Assembly: GCA_029641185.1 (NCBI GenBank)
Contig: JAPWGK010000019.1
Coordinates: 682,001 to 746,000 of the forward strand
DNA length: 64,000 nucleotides
Direction: 5' to 3'
Origin: Pseudofabraea citricarpa
Taxonomy: Eukaryota > Ascomycota > Leotiomycetes > Helotiales > Dermateaceae
The position numbers and the translations under genes are program-made. Of the stretch, positions 1 through 11,482 are shown piece after piece. Numbering within the stretch: the first letter of the stretch is position 1; the number at the start of each line of letters is the position of its first letter. The notes under the pieces were generated by a model that was given only the letters and a program-made list of their open reading frames with translations, did no database searches and had not been told where the DNA came from.

Positions 1-1423
1 TTAGGAGATTGTGCCTATGTTGATCATGTGCAGTGTCGCCGTTCTTTGTTTCTTCGGTATTGCCGTCGGCCTCTTCATCTTCTTTCTCGAGCTGCTCTTG
101 CATGTGTAACAATGGTCGCTCTGTCAATTGCTTCTCCAAAAACTTCTCTTGCTCAGCAGCTTGCTCTAATCGCAAAGCTTGGTCGTTGCCGCCGCCCATG
201 CTAACAAGTTCTTCTAGAGCACTGACTTTGCCCTCTGTCCCGGGAGATGGAGCTTTCGGCGTTGGCTCAGTTGTTTCTTTAGCAGCTGCCACACTTGTTT
301 CGCTGGTTGTTGGCTCATCCCCTGCTAAATCCCCAGCATTTTCAGTAGTGCCGGTTTCTACCGCTTCTACCTTTTGAGCAATACGCTTCTTATCTGCTGC
401 ACTAATCTTCGGAAGTTCCTCTCTTTTCGGTAGGAAGCTGGAGTTGATATCACCGATGCCCAAGAAAAAGTCGTATGGAACGACTTTAATCAAATTTGGT
501 CGGTTTTTGGGCCATACATCCGCGCGATCATCAATAATGACCACCATTTTGGTGTCCACTGGAAATAACCGGGCTAGACTTTTCGCCGTAACATTGCCAT
601 TCTCATCGCGACTGATAATGCGATCGCCAAAAAGCTTCTTATCGGGGTCAACAATCTTGGCGATGCTGAGAGCATAGGCTCTAGTTCCCATAGTGTAAAC
701 ATGGAGTTCATACAGCTCAGATACATGATCTAAAAACTCCTTCAGACCAGGTCGCATCTTGATGTAGTACCAGCATCCTGACGCCAGTCCCCGGGGACCA
801 CCATCATCATTGAGTTGAAAGGATTTGACATCTTTCACAGCCTCATAATTTGGCGAATTGGGGTCCCGCTGCCATTCTCCAACCGTGGGCTCTATACAGG
901 CATGGATAATCGTCTGGTCGAGGTCGACTACCAGTGAGAGTTTTTTGTTCTTGAGTAGCCGCCGTTGCGATTCTTCCTCTGATCTTGCAGCTTCATCTCG
1001 GCTGACCGTAAGGTGGTTTTGATCATGGATCATATTGACAGTTGCGCGATCAGTATCTGCCTCCCTGCTCGCCCAAGATGTTTCGGTCATGTCTTTGCCG
1101 CACATGCCACAGAGACCAGCGAACTGAATGGAATGTGAACAGCTCTCGTCAATATTGACAAAGGGCATGTCCCTCTCGACCGTCATGCCTTCCTTGACCT
1201 TCCATTCTCGGATTGTCCCATCTACCGAGCTATCCCAGTCTGCGATGGTAATTCGTTCCTTTTCCCACGTCTCGCCAAAAGGGTCGCCGACAGTTTCTAT
1301 CCAGGAGAACTTGTATTGCAGAATCGGCTCTTGCTTCTTGACATCCTCGCCGGGTTGCTTCAGGAGTTTGTTGATGATGATGGGATATTTTAGACGCGTT
1401 CCTAGGCTAAGTAGTTTTCCCAT
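1..1423 (-). CDS. fcp1: RNA polymerase II CTD phosphatase FCP1 (partial, cut by window edge)
   Basis: The minus strand is open from the ATG at 1423 to base 1 with no stop, so about 474 N-terminal codons are visible and the rest, where the family carries a BRCT domain, lies outside. The HAD-type catalytic signature DLDQT (in VVDLDQTIIHA) lies near residue 164. It is followed by the family-typical KMRPGLKEFL, MGTRAYA and GDRIISRDE segments and the VVIIDDRADVW stretch. The N-terminus (roughly residues 1-110) is the usual fungal FCP1 lead-in. A low-complexity Ala/Glu/Thr linker follows the phosphatase core. FCP1 family members dephosphorylate Ser2-P of the Rpb1 C-terminal repeat and recycle Pol II in the nucleus. 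No intron is needed in the visible part. The start is the first ATG in frame, and homologues begin with a similar MGKLL-type N-terminus. Confidence 0.93.
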   Translation of the reverse strand, partial: MGKLLSLGTRLKYPIIINKLLKQPGEDVKKQEPILQYKFSWIETVGDPFGETWEKERITIADWDSSVDGTIREWKVKEGMTVERDMPFVNIDESCSHSIQFAGLCGMCGKDMTETSWASREADTDRATVNMIHDQNHLTVSRDEAARSEEESQRRLLKNKKLSLVVDLDQTIIHACIEPTVGEWQRDPNSPNYEAVKDVKSFQLNDDGGPRGLASGCWYYIKMRPGLKEFLDHVSELYELHVYTMGTRAYALSIAKIVDPDKKLFGDRIISRDENGNVTAKSLARLFPVDTKMVVIIDDRADVWPKNRPNLIKVVPYDFFLGIGDINSSFLPKREELPKISAADKKRIAQKVEAVETGTTENAGDLAGDEPTTSETSVAAAKETTEPTPKAPSPGTEGKVSALEELVSMGGGNDQALRLEQAAEQEKFLEKQLTERPLLHMQEQLEKEDEEADGNTEETKNGDTAHDQHRHNLL

Positions 1424-2552
1424 CTTGAATCCTCCGTCGCGTTATCGCGCGCTTTGTGTTCATGCGGTCTCCAAACAATTGAGCCTGTGTGAAGCATGGT
1501 TAGCAAGAGCTGGCGACGATAAAGAGGGGAGAGAAGGGCGTTTGCAGATGGACGCTGTTAACTTCGCGCCGGCGCAGGGTACAGGACAGCCAAAGTTAGA
1601 CTTTGAAATAGCCAAATAAGCTTGCGCATGCACAGAGAGCACTTTCGCAATGACATCTACAAGCTTTTGGGAAACCTACGATCTTAATTTGAGCTTCGCG
1701 AAAGCTCCCAAAGTTGTGTGTGGGGTTCCGCCACTGTCTATCCTGTGCATATCACCGCAATCCCCTCTCCACAAAAGTCAGCTTGCACCACCCCTGATTG
1801 AACGGCGCAGCTGGCGGAGTGATGTGCGGATGAGAGTCGAATGATCGAACAAGTGTGTTTGCGATAACTGGGCGAATGGTGGTAGCACTAAGATAGGTAC
1901 CTAGGTACAAGAGATGTTGTGGCCTGAGGCGGACAAACGCGAGAGGCGACGGGTACACTGACTGCGCTCATTCACTGATTCATGAGTTGTTCTGCTCGGC
2001 TGAACAAAGGTCCGTCAGCAGTCGGATTCTGGTTGGGGAGAGCGACCACCTTAAATAAAAAAACGCAAGAGCTGGTCAAGCGAAGCCACAGCATGGCCGA
2101 GACCCTGCAGGGGCGGCGTGCGTGGAGTCACCGTCACGCTGATGACCGTCACGTGAGGCACAGGGTGATGGATGACTCGCTTTCCGGCGACTTGAGGAAT
2201 GTTTGTCGCTGTCGCTTTCGCTTCCCGGAGCCTTCTCTTGGGACAAATGTTTCATCCTCGGGAATCGAGGTGCTTCAGGAAAGGGAGAGAGGGACACTTG
2301 ACGAATGCGGGTAGCGGCAGTCAGGGAGGTATTAGTGTCCCAAGGGACGTGGGATTATATATCTGGTCTACATATTAGGGTCGCCAGTAATAACAATATA
2401 TCTATCGATGCAATTCTACATGCTCCTTGGCCGGTCCCTGAATTACCCCAAACTCCCAGACTACACTCCATTATACTGTCTTCCCATAATCACCCAGAAT
2501 CTAGTCCAATTGCAAGCTCGCGCCATAGCCATAATCAATCAGTCCCTCAACC
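1424..2552. other. Intergenic: FCP1 promoter and ATG26 3' flank
   Basis: No convincing gene is seen. The part next to 1423 should hold the FCP1 promoter and leader. A perfect 12-bp palindrome GTACCTAGGTAC lies at 1897-1908. Small open frames here lack introns, domains or plausible composition, and I treat them as chance. Confidence 0.6.
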
Positions 2553-5500
2553 TTAAGAAGCAGCAGTTCGACTGGGGCTGACACCCATGCTCCTTCTTCC
2601 TTCGCCGCCCTGACCTGCCATAGTATCCCATTCATGAATTCGTCTGACTAACTCCGGATCATTATCATCCCCAATGAATGTCCAGCTCTCTTCGTCTCCG
2701 GTCTCGAGAGCATCGTCTGAGACAACCTTGCCATCTCTGTTTTTGATAAGCGAGCGAGCATATTCGAGATCTCGGTAGATTGATTGGATGGCGGTATCAA
2801 CACCGTTCTCCTAATGCCTTGTTAGTACGTGTAATCTTATCAATTTACAGACATTTGTACGACCTACCTTTCTAATTTGCTCGCCGAGAACCCTTGCCTT
2901 GGCGATCATTCTCTCGCTATGCGAGGCTTCCCACAATGCTCGCGCGAAAACACTAACGTTCACTTTCTTAATGAGGATGCCAACTCCAAGATCTTCTACC
3001 CTGGACCCGAAAAAGAACTGGTCACCAAAAAAAGGCTTGACGATCGTTGGCACACCAGCTCGTAGGCTAGCACCTGTGGTTCCAGCACCACCGTGATGCG
3101 CCGCAGCGTCGATTTGGTTGAAAAGCCAATCATGAGGTGCGGATCGGATTGAGAGGATTTCAGGCGGAAGCGGTTCTTCAATCTCATGGGCATCTTTCTT
3201 GTCAAGACGATCGGACCAACCCTTGGAAAGGATACAGCGTACATCTGCCTTCAGTACCGATTTGATGATGATATTGGTGAGTGCCGCCGAATCAGAAACC
3301 ACAATAGAGCCAAATCCTATATAAACCAGTTTCTTCTCGTCTTCACGAGCTTTAGCGATAAAGTCGGTCAGTTCCTTTGGAGGCGACCACTCTGCACCCC
3401 CCTCGTCAAGAAACCAATAGCCAGTGACTCGAATCCAATCGCTATAATCTAACGGAGGGATGACAACCGATGGGCTGAAGCTATACAGAAATGGTACTTT
3501 GTTAGGCTGCATCTTTTCGAGGCTGGTGGCTTGTAGACCAAGCTCTTTCTTTCTCCAGCGATTTATCTGCCCTGAAGTGCCTTTCCAAAAGACGTTGTCG
3601 AACATGACGTATGTGATATAATTGTAAGCACCACCCATCTTGTGCTCAGGAACTGCAAATGCATGTGGGTAGGCACGAGTACGTGTCCACGGCATAGAAA
3701 ATGCGCGGAAGTAAGGTATCTTAAGAGCCTCAGCAATGTGTAGACCAGCCATAGCACTAGGACTTTCAATTATAATATCGCTGTCTTGGCATGCTGTCCA
3801 ACTGGAAGATAGGAGGCCATCTATCCAGCCGCGAAACTTGGAGGATGCTTCTTTCAAGAATGAGTAGGTGAACATTCCATTCTCGATACAAATTCGCATC
3901 AACTCAGTTGGATCTCCGGCGACTGGTGCAAAAGTGATACCATAGCTTTCAACCCAGTCCTTAAATTCAACATGTGTTGCTATTTTTGGGCGATGCCCTT
4001 CGGCCATAAGACCTTTGCACAATGCAATATAAGGTTGAACATCGCCTCGAGAACCGATCGTCAAGCAGGTGATACGTAAAGATTCGGTTGGCTTGAAGTT
4101 TAAGATGGAGGCTCTTGGGTCGTCGAATAGAATTGGTGGTGACTCATGTGTAGCCCCTTCAACAGTCTTGGGCATCTTAAGCTCGTGATCTGCATGTCCA
4201 TCGCTCCGAGCTTGCTGGAGTGCCTTGTGTTCAGCACTTGCATTTTCAGCGCTCTCCTGCTCTTCCACTGTAAGTAACCCTGACTCTTGCAGAAATCTCA
4301 TTGTCTCTAAGTTTTGGAGTAGAGTTACTGTGCAGTCATCGCGAGTGTCTGGTTTGTTGAACTCAAAGAAGAGCTCCTCGTGGCCTTTAATGACGACAAC
4401 CAAGCCGGAATACCCAAATCGGAATCCTTTTTCTTTCTGCGCATTCAATACATCTTTGAGTGGTAGAATAAGTTTTGTCCTTGTACCAGGTAGGAGACTG
4501 CGGAAGCAGAATGTTCTATCACTGATGTAGATCTTTCCATACAGTGGTAGAACGCGGACAAGGTAGCCAAAGTATGATGCATGTAGTTTTTCTGTTGGTG
4601 GAAGAGCAAAATGTTCCCGGAACCGATCTCCAGAGACAACATTCTGTTCATCATCCACGTCTTCATCATCGGTAGCAAGGCCCTGAGGTTCATCATAGTG
4701 TCTCTTGCCTCCTTTCCACATACCGGCGACCTTTTCAGCATAACCCATGGATTCTGTTGCAAGCAGACTGCTCATGCGTTTTGAATGTTTGTTCAGGTAC
4801 CCAGCGAAACCTGCAGCACGCTGTAGAGGATACGATCCCGCCTTTACTAAGCTTTGTAGTGTGGGAACACTCCCTGAAGGATCAGCAGAGCCAGTATTGG
4901 AATCAGCAACAGATCCTGTTGTGATGTGTTGAGCGTTAGTCATGTACTCGGGCGCAGCTGATTGGGCCGATTGAGGTTCAGCAGTGCCTGATCCGGCGGT
5001 GGTATCAGGTTCCTTGTCGCGACGTCGTACTGCTGACGACGAACGTTGTATTGTTGGAGATAGAAAAACATCACTTCCTCTCAGTATTTGACTAGCAGAA
5101 GCCTGGGTTTCCTCGCTTCCTGAAGGAAAGGCGCCCGATGAGCTAGGTTCCTCCATAGAGTGGACATATGAATCAGATGATCCTTGCTTTTCAGATATCC
5201 GTCTTTCTCCTAATCGATTCCTGCTCATACTACGTCTGCTTGTGCTGACACTTCGGGCTGAGGTATCATTCATGCTCATCCGTCCAAGGTCTGTACTTCT
5301 TCGTCCGAATTTATTGAGGTCCATACTTTTGCGACTGCGAAACAGATCCGAGCTCGCTCTGCTCAAATCGGTGCTGACACGTGGGCTTCGATTTCCTGGA
5401 TGGCCAGCGCCAGCTGATAACAATGGCGAGAGGGTCGCCTTGACGCTGTCTCCGAGAGCGAGTTCGCTAGTTTTGATTCGTGGTGGCATTGGAGGCCTTT

Positions 5501-7065
5501 CTCTGTTTGCTTGCATAGAGTCTCTTTTGGACGAGCCCGAATTAGGACTTTGAGTTCCATCATTGACTATAGGCGGGCTAAGTAGATCTTCGGGAATTTT
5601 GCGGGCAGCAGTGTCCTCGACTAAAATCTTCAGTACGTTTAGAGCCTCTTTGCCAAAACTGAAGAAGGAAAAGAAATACTAGTTCTCGTTAGCTTTTGTC
5701 TACAAACATGTTCGCGCTTTTACATGCCTCATCAATAGCATATGTTTCATCGTTGTCGATGACTCGGATCTTGCAGGTATCCGCAAAGTCAATGATCTGG
5801 CTATCTTCTATATCAATGATGTTCTCAATAGGAAGAGATATCTTGACGCTGTCTCCATCATTATGCGATCGGAAGATGATTTTCTGTAGCGCCTTCACCC
5901 ATTCTTTCGCACTTGGGATACTGTCTGCCTTGAAGTTGTACTTCCGCTGATGTGTAGTGACTGTAAAATGCGAAGCATCCTTGCCCTTCTCCTTTTCTAA
6001 GACATTCGCGGATATGCCGTATCTCAAGTCAATATTGCCGCTAGGAAAGTATAAGTCTGAGGGGTCTGCATAGTAAGACAAGACATCGCCTTTGAGCCGA
6101 AACCAGTAGCGGTTGTATTTCGGATTTCGTCGACCGGATTTCGAGAGATATCCCGACTTTACTACTTCATTCTAGGATCGTTAGAGAATGTCTCCAAACA
6201 CATGTTTAAACTTACAGATTTCTTGGGCAAGTAGGCATAAAAGCAGATATGCTTGCTTGTAATATACATATATCCCTGAAGTAGAACACTTTTCAGAAGC
6301 CAGCACGGGTATTCTATAGGAAATCAGCTTCTGGTGTAGTATTATTGCAGACAAGAGCTGACCTTCTATCACCTCCTCGGCAGCGTCAAACTGGAAGATT
6401 TCCTTGAGCCTCTTAGCTAGGCTGCTTGATCCCGCTTCGCCCAGAGCATTTGTTCCAGTATCATCGGTTGAGGTGCGAGGAATGTCAAAGCTTGGTCTCA
6501 ATGAGAGCTCTGCCTTAGCCTCAAGCATCTGACTCATTATAGGTGCAGTTCGGGATGCGGTCCGTGAGATATGTATAGATGGCGACTCTGAATGTGCCGA
6601 CTCGGAGGGGGATTGTGGAGTCGGGGAAGCTTCACGTCTCGACGAACTCTTCGACTTTGTCCTCGTTCCTAGGCCATGTATTGATCGCATGATCTTGTTC
6701 TCTGAGAATTTCCGCCTATGCTTCTCTGGCTTGAGGGAGCTCGAGCTCGACGACTTGGATGGGCGAGTCTTGTTGACCTGTAGGGCAGACACAGGGCCGG
6801 CGGGTTCAGCAGTATCGTCCTCATCATCGCTCGATTGCTGGTCAAATCTAGCATTGAAGTCTACCTGAGAGCCAGCAGCAGCAATCATGCCAAAGACCGA
6901 CTGGTTCATGTAGGCGTTCGCACCTACGGGAGCAGTAACATCATCGTCAGCGTCGTCGCCATCTCGAAATCGCTCAGGGATCTCCATGGTGACTTGGTGG
7001 CCTTCCCTCCTCTTCTTGGTCAACTTCCGGGCAACGCGCTTCTTGAGGTCCTCTTCGGGCGCCAT
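2553..7065 (-). CDS. atg26: Sterol 3-beta-glucosyltransferase ATG26 (GRAM-PH-GRAM-GT1)
   Basis: Five exons: 7065-6363, 6313-6216, 6171-5728, 5678-2868 and 2810-2553, giving 1437 residues, close to the usual length of ascomycete ATG26. The enzyme transfers glucose from UDP-glucose to membrane sterols; in some fungi it is needed for pexophagy. Residues 1-230 are basic and disordered. A GRAM segment spans about 235-267 (YPCWLLKS...[16 protein letters not shown]). A PH domain spans about 271-366 ([21 protein letters not shown]). A long Ser/Arg-rich linker follows. A second GRAM lies near 765-830 ([20 protein letters not shown]). The glycosyltransferase domain runs from about 945 ([15 protein letters not shown]) to about 1340, with the sugar-nucleotide motif [18 protein letters not shown]. 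Introns 1, 2 and 4 are GT-AG. Intron 3 (5679-5727) works only as GC-AG. All introns are 44-57 nt. The identity is secure. Confidence 0.95.
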
Positions 7066-7885
7066 CGTGTTTGATAGATGACGGAGATCTGTCGTGGGAC
7101 AGAAACACGTTGGGCAGGCGGACAGACAAAAAGGTAGAGCGAGGTCACTCGCCTGGGTGGTATCGGGCTCGGGGCTCTATCGATAAGAGTGCTTGCACTT
7201 GCTGCTCCCTCGCTTGACGCCGGACCTTTGCGGAGAAGTGCAGACGGTCACATGCGTCGCTTTAAGCTTCTGTCAGTGTCAGTGTGTCAGGAGAGAGAAA
7301 GAGAAAGAGTCATTCGATGTTGAGCCAACAGGCAGGAATAGGAGTCAGAACTCGACCCTCCCCCCACAGCTATTATAGCTGGCATCTACCAACTGCACCT
7401 CCTCTGGCCTGGCGTATGGTCTGGCGTATGGTCTGGCGTATGGTCTGGCGTACTGTATGGTAACCTAAAAGATGTGGATCGCCGAGGCAGATTTAAGGTT
7501 TTAGCGGCTGCAACTACGTTTTTATATTTCCTGGCTGACGCTGGTGAATGGCTACAAAGGCTTTGTAGGTTAAGATGGTGACTTTTGACAGTGGCATAGC
7601 CTGTATACAGCTGTCTGTAGCCTGGCTATCTATCTAGGAAGGTATAAAAGTACCTCGAGACTTGTCGCTAGCCCCTAGACATATACATCACACGCAAGCA
7701 CACACGGGCTGACCCAACGATGACCACCAGAGAAACAGAAGCGAGCACGTTGGCAATGTATGTCGGCCATCTACTACTATTTTTACATTACCGCCATGCC
7801 ACATCGTTATCATCATCCCAGCGCTCTAGATTATGGTAAACCAACTACAATACAATCCAATAAATACCCAAGCCACTTAGACTGC
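7066..7885. other. Intergenic: ATG26 promoter and CMR1 3' flank
   Basis: About 820 bases with no convincing gene. The stretch just above 7065 is the ATG26 upstream region. It contains a short tandem repeat (7408-7453). Open frames read on the plus strand from 7760 overlap the 3' part of the CMR1 gene and are shadows. Confidence 0.6.
7408..7453. repeat. 12-bp tandem repeat, nearly four copies
   Basis: The unit TCTGGCGTATGG is repeated head to tail about 3.8 times, with one base changed in the first copy and the last copy breaking off after TCTGGCGTA. It lies in the ATG26 upstream region, about 340 bases from the start codon. Confidence 0.9.
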
Positions 7886-9549
7886 CTACATCCACAGGCA
7901 CAATTTGCCACTTGCTGTTCCGCCAGCGACCCAACTTCGCTCGGGATGGAACTGACATACAGCAGGCACAGCAGTGATGCCCTCACCTCCCAGTTGCGCG
8001 AGCTGCTCCCCATCGCTCGTGTACACGTCGACGAATCTGTTCATATTTCCAATAACAAACTTTTGAATGCCGTCCTCTGGCCGTTCCTGCCACTGTGGTT
8101 TCAGAATCGTGACCCATCGACCTGTTTGATTGTTATGTCGGATCACCGTCGTTGGAAGCATGGCATCAGAATCAATGTCGTGGCCAACCTTGAAGCTTCC
8201 GGCGTCTAGGAATGAATGAATCTTGATCGTGTCGTCGTACGAGGCTGTGGCTACATGTCCTGCAGCCGACCACGAGGCGTGAGACACAGAAAGGCGGGAT
8301 TCGTGCTCGCCTAGCAATGCAGGATGCCGGTCTTCTCCCTTACCAGTGATCTTCCGAAGATCCCATATCTTGAGCATTCGATCTAACGAGGCAGTTGCCA
8401 ATAGATGAGGGTGCAATGGATGCAGAGAAAACCCGCCAATCTTTTTGTCTGTTAATTGCCAGATTTCCGAGTCTGAGGGTGTCCGGATGTCGTGTCTTCC
8501 GAACGACCCTTCTAAGGAGGAAAAGTATAAAATGTTGGGGTCCGTAGAAGGTATGGCAATACTAGATATAGGTAAATCAGTATCTGCATCTGATGGCGCG
8601 AAAATTTCAATCGCGACGCCTTTTTGCAGATCGAGTTTTCTGATCGAAGAGTCATAAGAGCCAGAATAGAGCGAATTTCCATCCGGAGGGAAGACAAAGG
8701 AAGTGATTGTTCTTGAGTGAACTTTGAAGGCACTAATCGCTGGCTCGGGTGGATCTACATCTTCGTCATCCTCGACTTTCACTTCAGGTCCAGTTTGCGA
8801 AGCATCGAATAGTCCCAAATTCCCCATCTTGTCGCCAGCAAAAATCAGAGGCTTATCTGGCGTAGGGTGAAACCCTAGAGCATAGATTCTTTCGGGAGTA
8901 ATTTTGATCTCTGAATATTTGTATAAGCCTGCGTCATTTTTGTGGTAAATTCCAACTTACGGTTTGGTTCATAGCCTTCATAAAGTTCCAGGCCACTCAT
9001 CTTCTCGCGAAGGGCCTTCAAACCCTCGTCGGTTGTTTCCTTAATGTCATCCTCTGTAAAAGTCCTGATATTTGGTTGGGCACCTCTCATTACTCCAGCG
9101 AGAAAGTCATCTCCCTTGGCCCATTTCTTCCCTTCGACCACGACATCACTAAAGTTCAGGTCGCCTGAGACTCGTTGTCGTTTCGCTTGGTTTGTTGCCT
9201 GGACAAACTCAAGCTCAACTTCAGCCTTCCTTTTTGCTGTCTCACTGTCGGCTTCTATACCTGCAAGTCGAGAACTGGTGCGTGTAGGTCGGGGCTCTTC
9301 TCTCTTTACAGGAGCAGCTCTCTTTCGAGGCACAGAGCTTTTTGGCTTCGGCGCTGCCTTGGGAATGATCTTCTCGGCAGTAGTACTCAAGTCTTTTAGC
9401 ATTGCCTAATGAAAGAACAATTAGCATGGTATGTTCTTGTCGAAAGAAAACAATAATGGCAACCAACGTACTTGGTTAGCAGCAATATTTTCCAATCGCT
9501 TCCGCTCAAAAGCGCTCATCTCGACTTTTTCCTTTTTAGGTCGGACCAT
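7886..9549 (-). CDS. cmr1: CMR1-like DNA damage-binding WD40 protein
   Basis: Three exons: 9549-9472, 9405-8961 and 8910-7886, giving 515 residues, about the family's length. The N-terminus MVRPKKEKVEMSAFERKRL and the basic, Lys/Arg-rich segment (TSSRLAGIEAD) match the CMR1/WDR76 family. It is followed by the family's MSGLELYEGYEPN stretch and then WD repeats (SGSYDSSIRKLD, ATASLDRMLKIWDLR, ATASYDDTIKIHSF), ending GGTASGKLCLWM. CMR1 proteins bind chromatin and respond to replication stress; family knowledge supports a role at stalled replication and in protein quality-control foci. Introns are 66 and 50 nt, both GT-AG. The divergent neighbour (Mtf2 family) shares the 352-base upstream space, in which an ACGCGT hexamer lies 123 bases from this start. 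Confidence 0.92.
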
Positions 9550-9901
9550 TTTTAAAGCAATTGTAATATATTTGGTGTGATAACGTGGTGGGAGTGAAGT
9601 TGCAGTGCAATGTATTGCTGATGTCGCAGGAAGAAACAGTGAAGTCATCCCGTCGCGTCTCTAGACTCGCGACGCGTAAATGGTTCTTGGCGAGATGTGA
9701 TGGTCAGTGCGCCATTTTTTTCGGAACTGCGTCTCAATTATTCTGGACAACATCGAGTCCAAAGTACATCCACCTCCTCAATCAATTTGTCACCCCCAAA
9801 CACTGAAATGCACAGCCAAAGTGGCCTCCTCTTCCGCTATCTTTGACCTTTTATTTATTATCTACACCTAATGTTGTAACATCTCACATCCACCTTCGAC
9901 A
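9550..9901. promoter_or_regulatory. Divergent promoter CMR1 / Mtf2-family gene
   Basis: A 352-base space between two divergent start codons. It contains the MCB-type hexamer ACGCGT at 9672-9677 within a CpG-rich patch. No other recognised element was seen. Confidence 0.5.
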
Positions 9902-11482
9902 ATGACCTCGCATACTGCCATCGAAGCAATTCCTAGTACAATATCCGCCATGTCAGCTACGATGACGCCCTTCTTGTATCAAACTAGAACGCTCACTGGT
10001 CTGCATCGATCAAGGGGGCCGCACACTGCTCTGCGGCGCATCTGTGTTCCAGCGACTCGACGGGCGCTTCACGTTTCCATACCTCGACGACAGAGAGAAA
10101 GATCCGGCCCAACCATTGCCAGGGTTCCAAGTATCGATCCTCGATACAACGATGATGTAAAGCGCCCCGTCGGACAAAAGTGGTCGGTTCAAAGAGTCGA
10201 GACGACGCCGGTACACAAGGGCGTAACCGGAAATTTTACGATCAATCGCATGACAACTGCCACCACCGAAAGCATTCCCAAATATTCAGATGGCGTACCT
10301 TTTGAATCCGCAGAGGTACAAGACTGGGCAGCTCAGGATGGATCAAAGACGCCGAAAGAGATTGAGGAATTGACAAAGGTGACCCGCGAAGAAAGTATGC
10401 AACGCGGCACAACTATCACGGTTGCAGAAAGACATGCCTTTCAGCGCATATTTTCTGACATCTTCGCCCGTACCAATCGACTGCCCAATTTCGAGCCAGA
10501 TGGCGCAATCCCTGCCGAACCAATCTCTCCATTAAACCAACAGTCAATCCAAGAGAAGCTTGACAATTTGTTCCCGCCCCTTCCGTCAAGTGAATCTAAT
10601 GCACGCTCGAGTAGAGAAGATAAAGAATTGGCAGTGGGTCGCTATCCGCCTTCCCTTCGACCTGCGGCTGCTAAAGCCATGGGGCTTACCGATGATCCCG
10701 AATTTGGTGAAGAATCGAACGTGGGACCCGATCCATTGGATCCACTACGGGAACTTGAACGCAAGCGTGTTGAAGCGCTGATGCGTGAAGCAAAGACGGA
10801 CTTTGAGCTTTGGGCGATTCTGGAAAAAGAAGTATTCTCTTTGGTTGGCAAGCTTGGATTACAAGATACCGAAGAGGATATCGAAATTGCAAACCAGGTA
10901 GCGAAGAAAAAGACGAAAAGAAAGGGCTCAAAAAAAGGGAAGAATGCTAAAGATGCCAAACCGGAAATTATTGAAGCCGAAAAGCAAGAGAAACTTGATC
11001 CGGAGGAAGAAGCTCGCATTCTCAAGGAAGATGAAGAGAGCAAGTATCAACTAGCTCTTCTGGGACCTTTATACCCTTCATATCTGCTACTCGCTCTGCG
11101 TCTTCTAGACCGTGCCTTCGCCATGCCATCAGCTCTCTCTCTCTCCATCCTCCCCAAGATCAAGTCTCTCGGCCCTGTCTCGCATGTGCTTGGAGGTTCT
11201 GTTGCATTCTACAACGAGCTCATCCGGATCTACTGGTACCAGCACGACAACTTCCACAAGGTTCTCCAGCTCCTAAGCGAGATCGAAGAGGCGGGCTTAG
11301 ATCACGACCATGAGACGCTCCAAATCGTCACGGAGATCTGCGAGATGCAGAAGAAGGTCCAAACGGGTGGCCGCGGTCCTACTCTCAAGACCCTTTGGCG
11401 GCTTCCTGAATTCGCCCCGAACAAGTTCGACCAGTGGCGTACGAAGATCTACAACGCAATCTCAACAAGGGTGATACGATAG
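9902..11482 (+). CDS. mtf2: Mtf2-family mitochondrial RNA/translation factor
   Basis: A single exon of 526 residues. The N-terminus is rich in Ser, Thr and Arg with no acidic residues for some tens of positions (for example TRRALHVSIPRRQRER), which suits a mitochondrial presequence. The middle is charged, with a Lys-rich block near residue 340 (KKKTKRKGSKKGK). The C-terminal 150 residues (LLGPLYPSYLLLALRLLDRAF, then VAFYNELIRIYWYQHDNFHKVLQLLSEIEEAGLD) correspond to the fungal Mtf2-like C-terminal domain. In yeasts, members of this family act in mitochondrial mRNA stability and translation, notably of cox1. The first ATG is used here, but in-frame ATGs at 9950 and 9959 are also possible starts. 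The last third is more GC-rich at third positions than the first part. Confidence 0.75.
   Translation: MTSHTAIEAIPSTISAMSATMTPFLYQTRTLTGLHRSRGPHTALRRICVPATRRALHVSIPRRQRERSGPTIARVPSIDPRYNDDVKRPVGQKWSVQRVETTPVHKGVTGNFTINRMTTATTESIPKYSDGVPFESAEVQDWAAQDGSKTPKEIEELTKVTREESMQRGTTITVAERHAFQRIFSDIFARTNRLPNFEPDGAIPAEPISPLNQQSIQEKLDNLFPPLPSSESNARSSREDKELAVGRYPPSLRPAAAKAMGLTDDPEFGEESNVGPDPLDPLRELERKRVEALMREAKTDFELWAILEKEVFSLVGKLGLQDTEEDIEIANQVAKKKTKRKGSKKGKNAKDAKPEIIEAEKQEKLDPEEEARILKEDEESKYQLALLGPLYPSYLLLALRLLDRAFAMPSALSLSILPKIKSLGPVSHVLGGSVAFYNELIRIYWYQHDNFHKVLQLLSEIEEAGLDHDHETLQIVTEICEMQKKVQTGGRGPTLKTLWRLPEFAPNKFDQWRTKIYNAISTRVIR

Noticed and set aside
7760..8209. 149-codon plus-strand frame
   Set aside because: It is antisense to the conserved WD-repeat C-terminus of CMR1 and has no features of its own.
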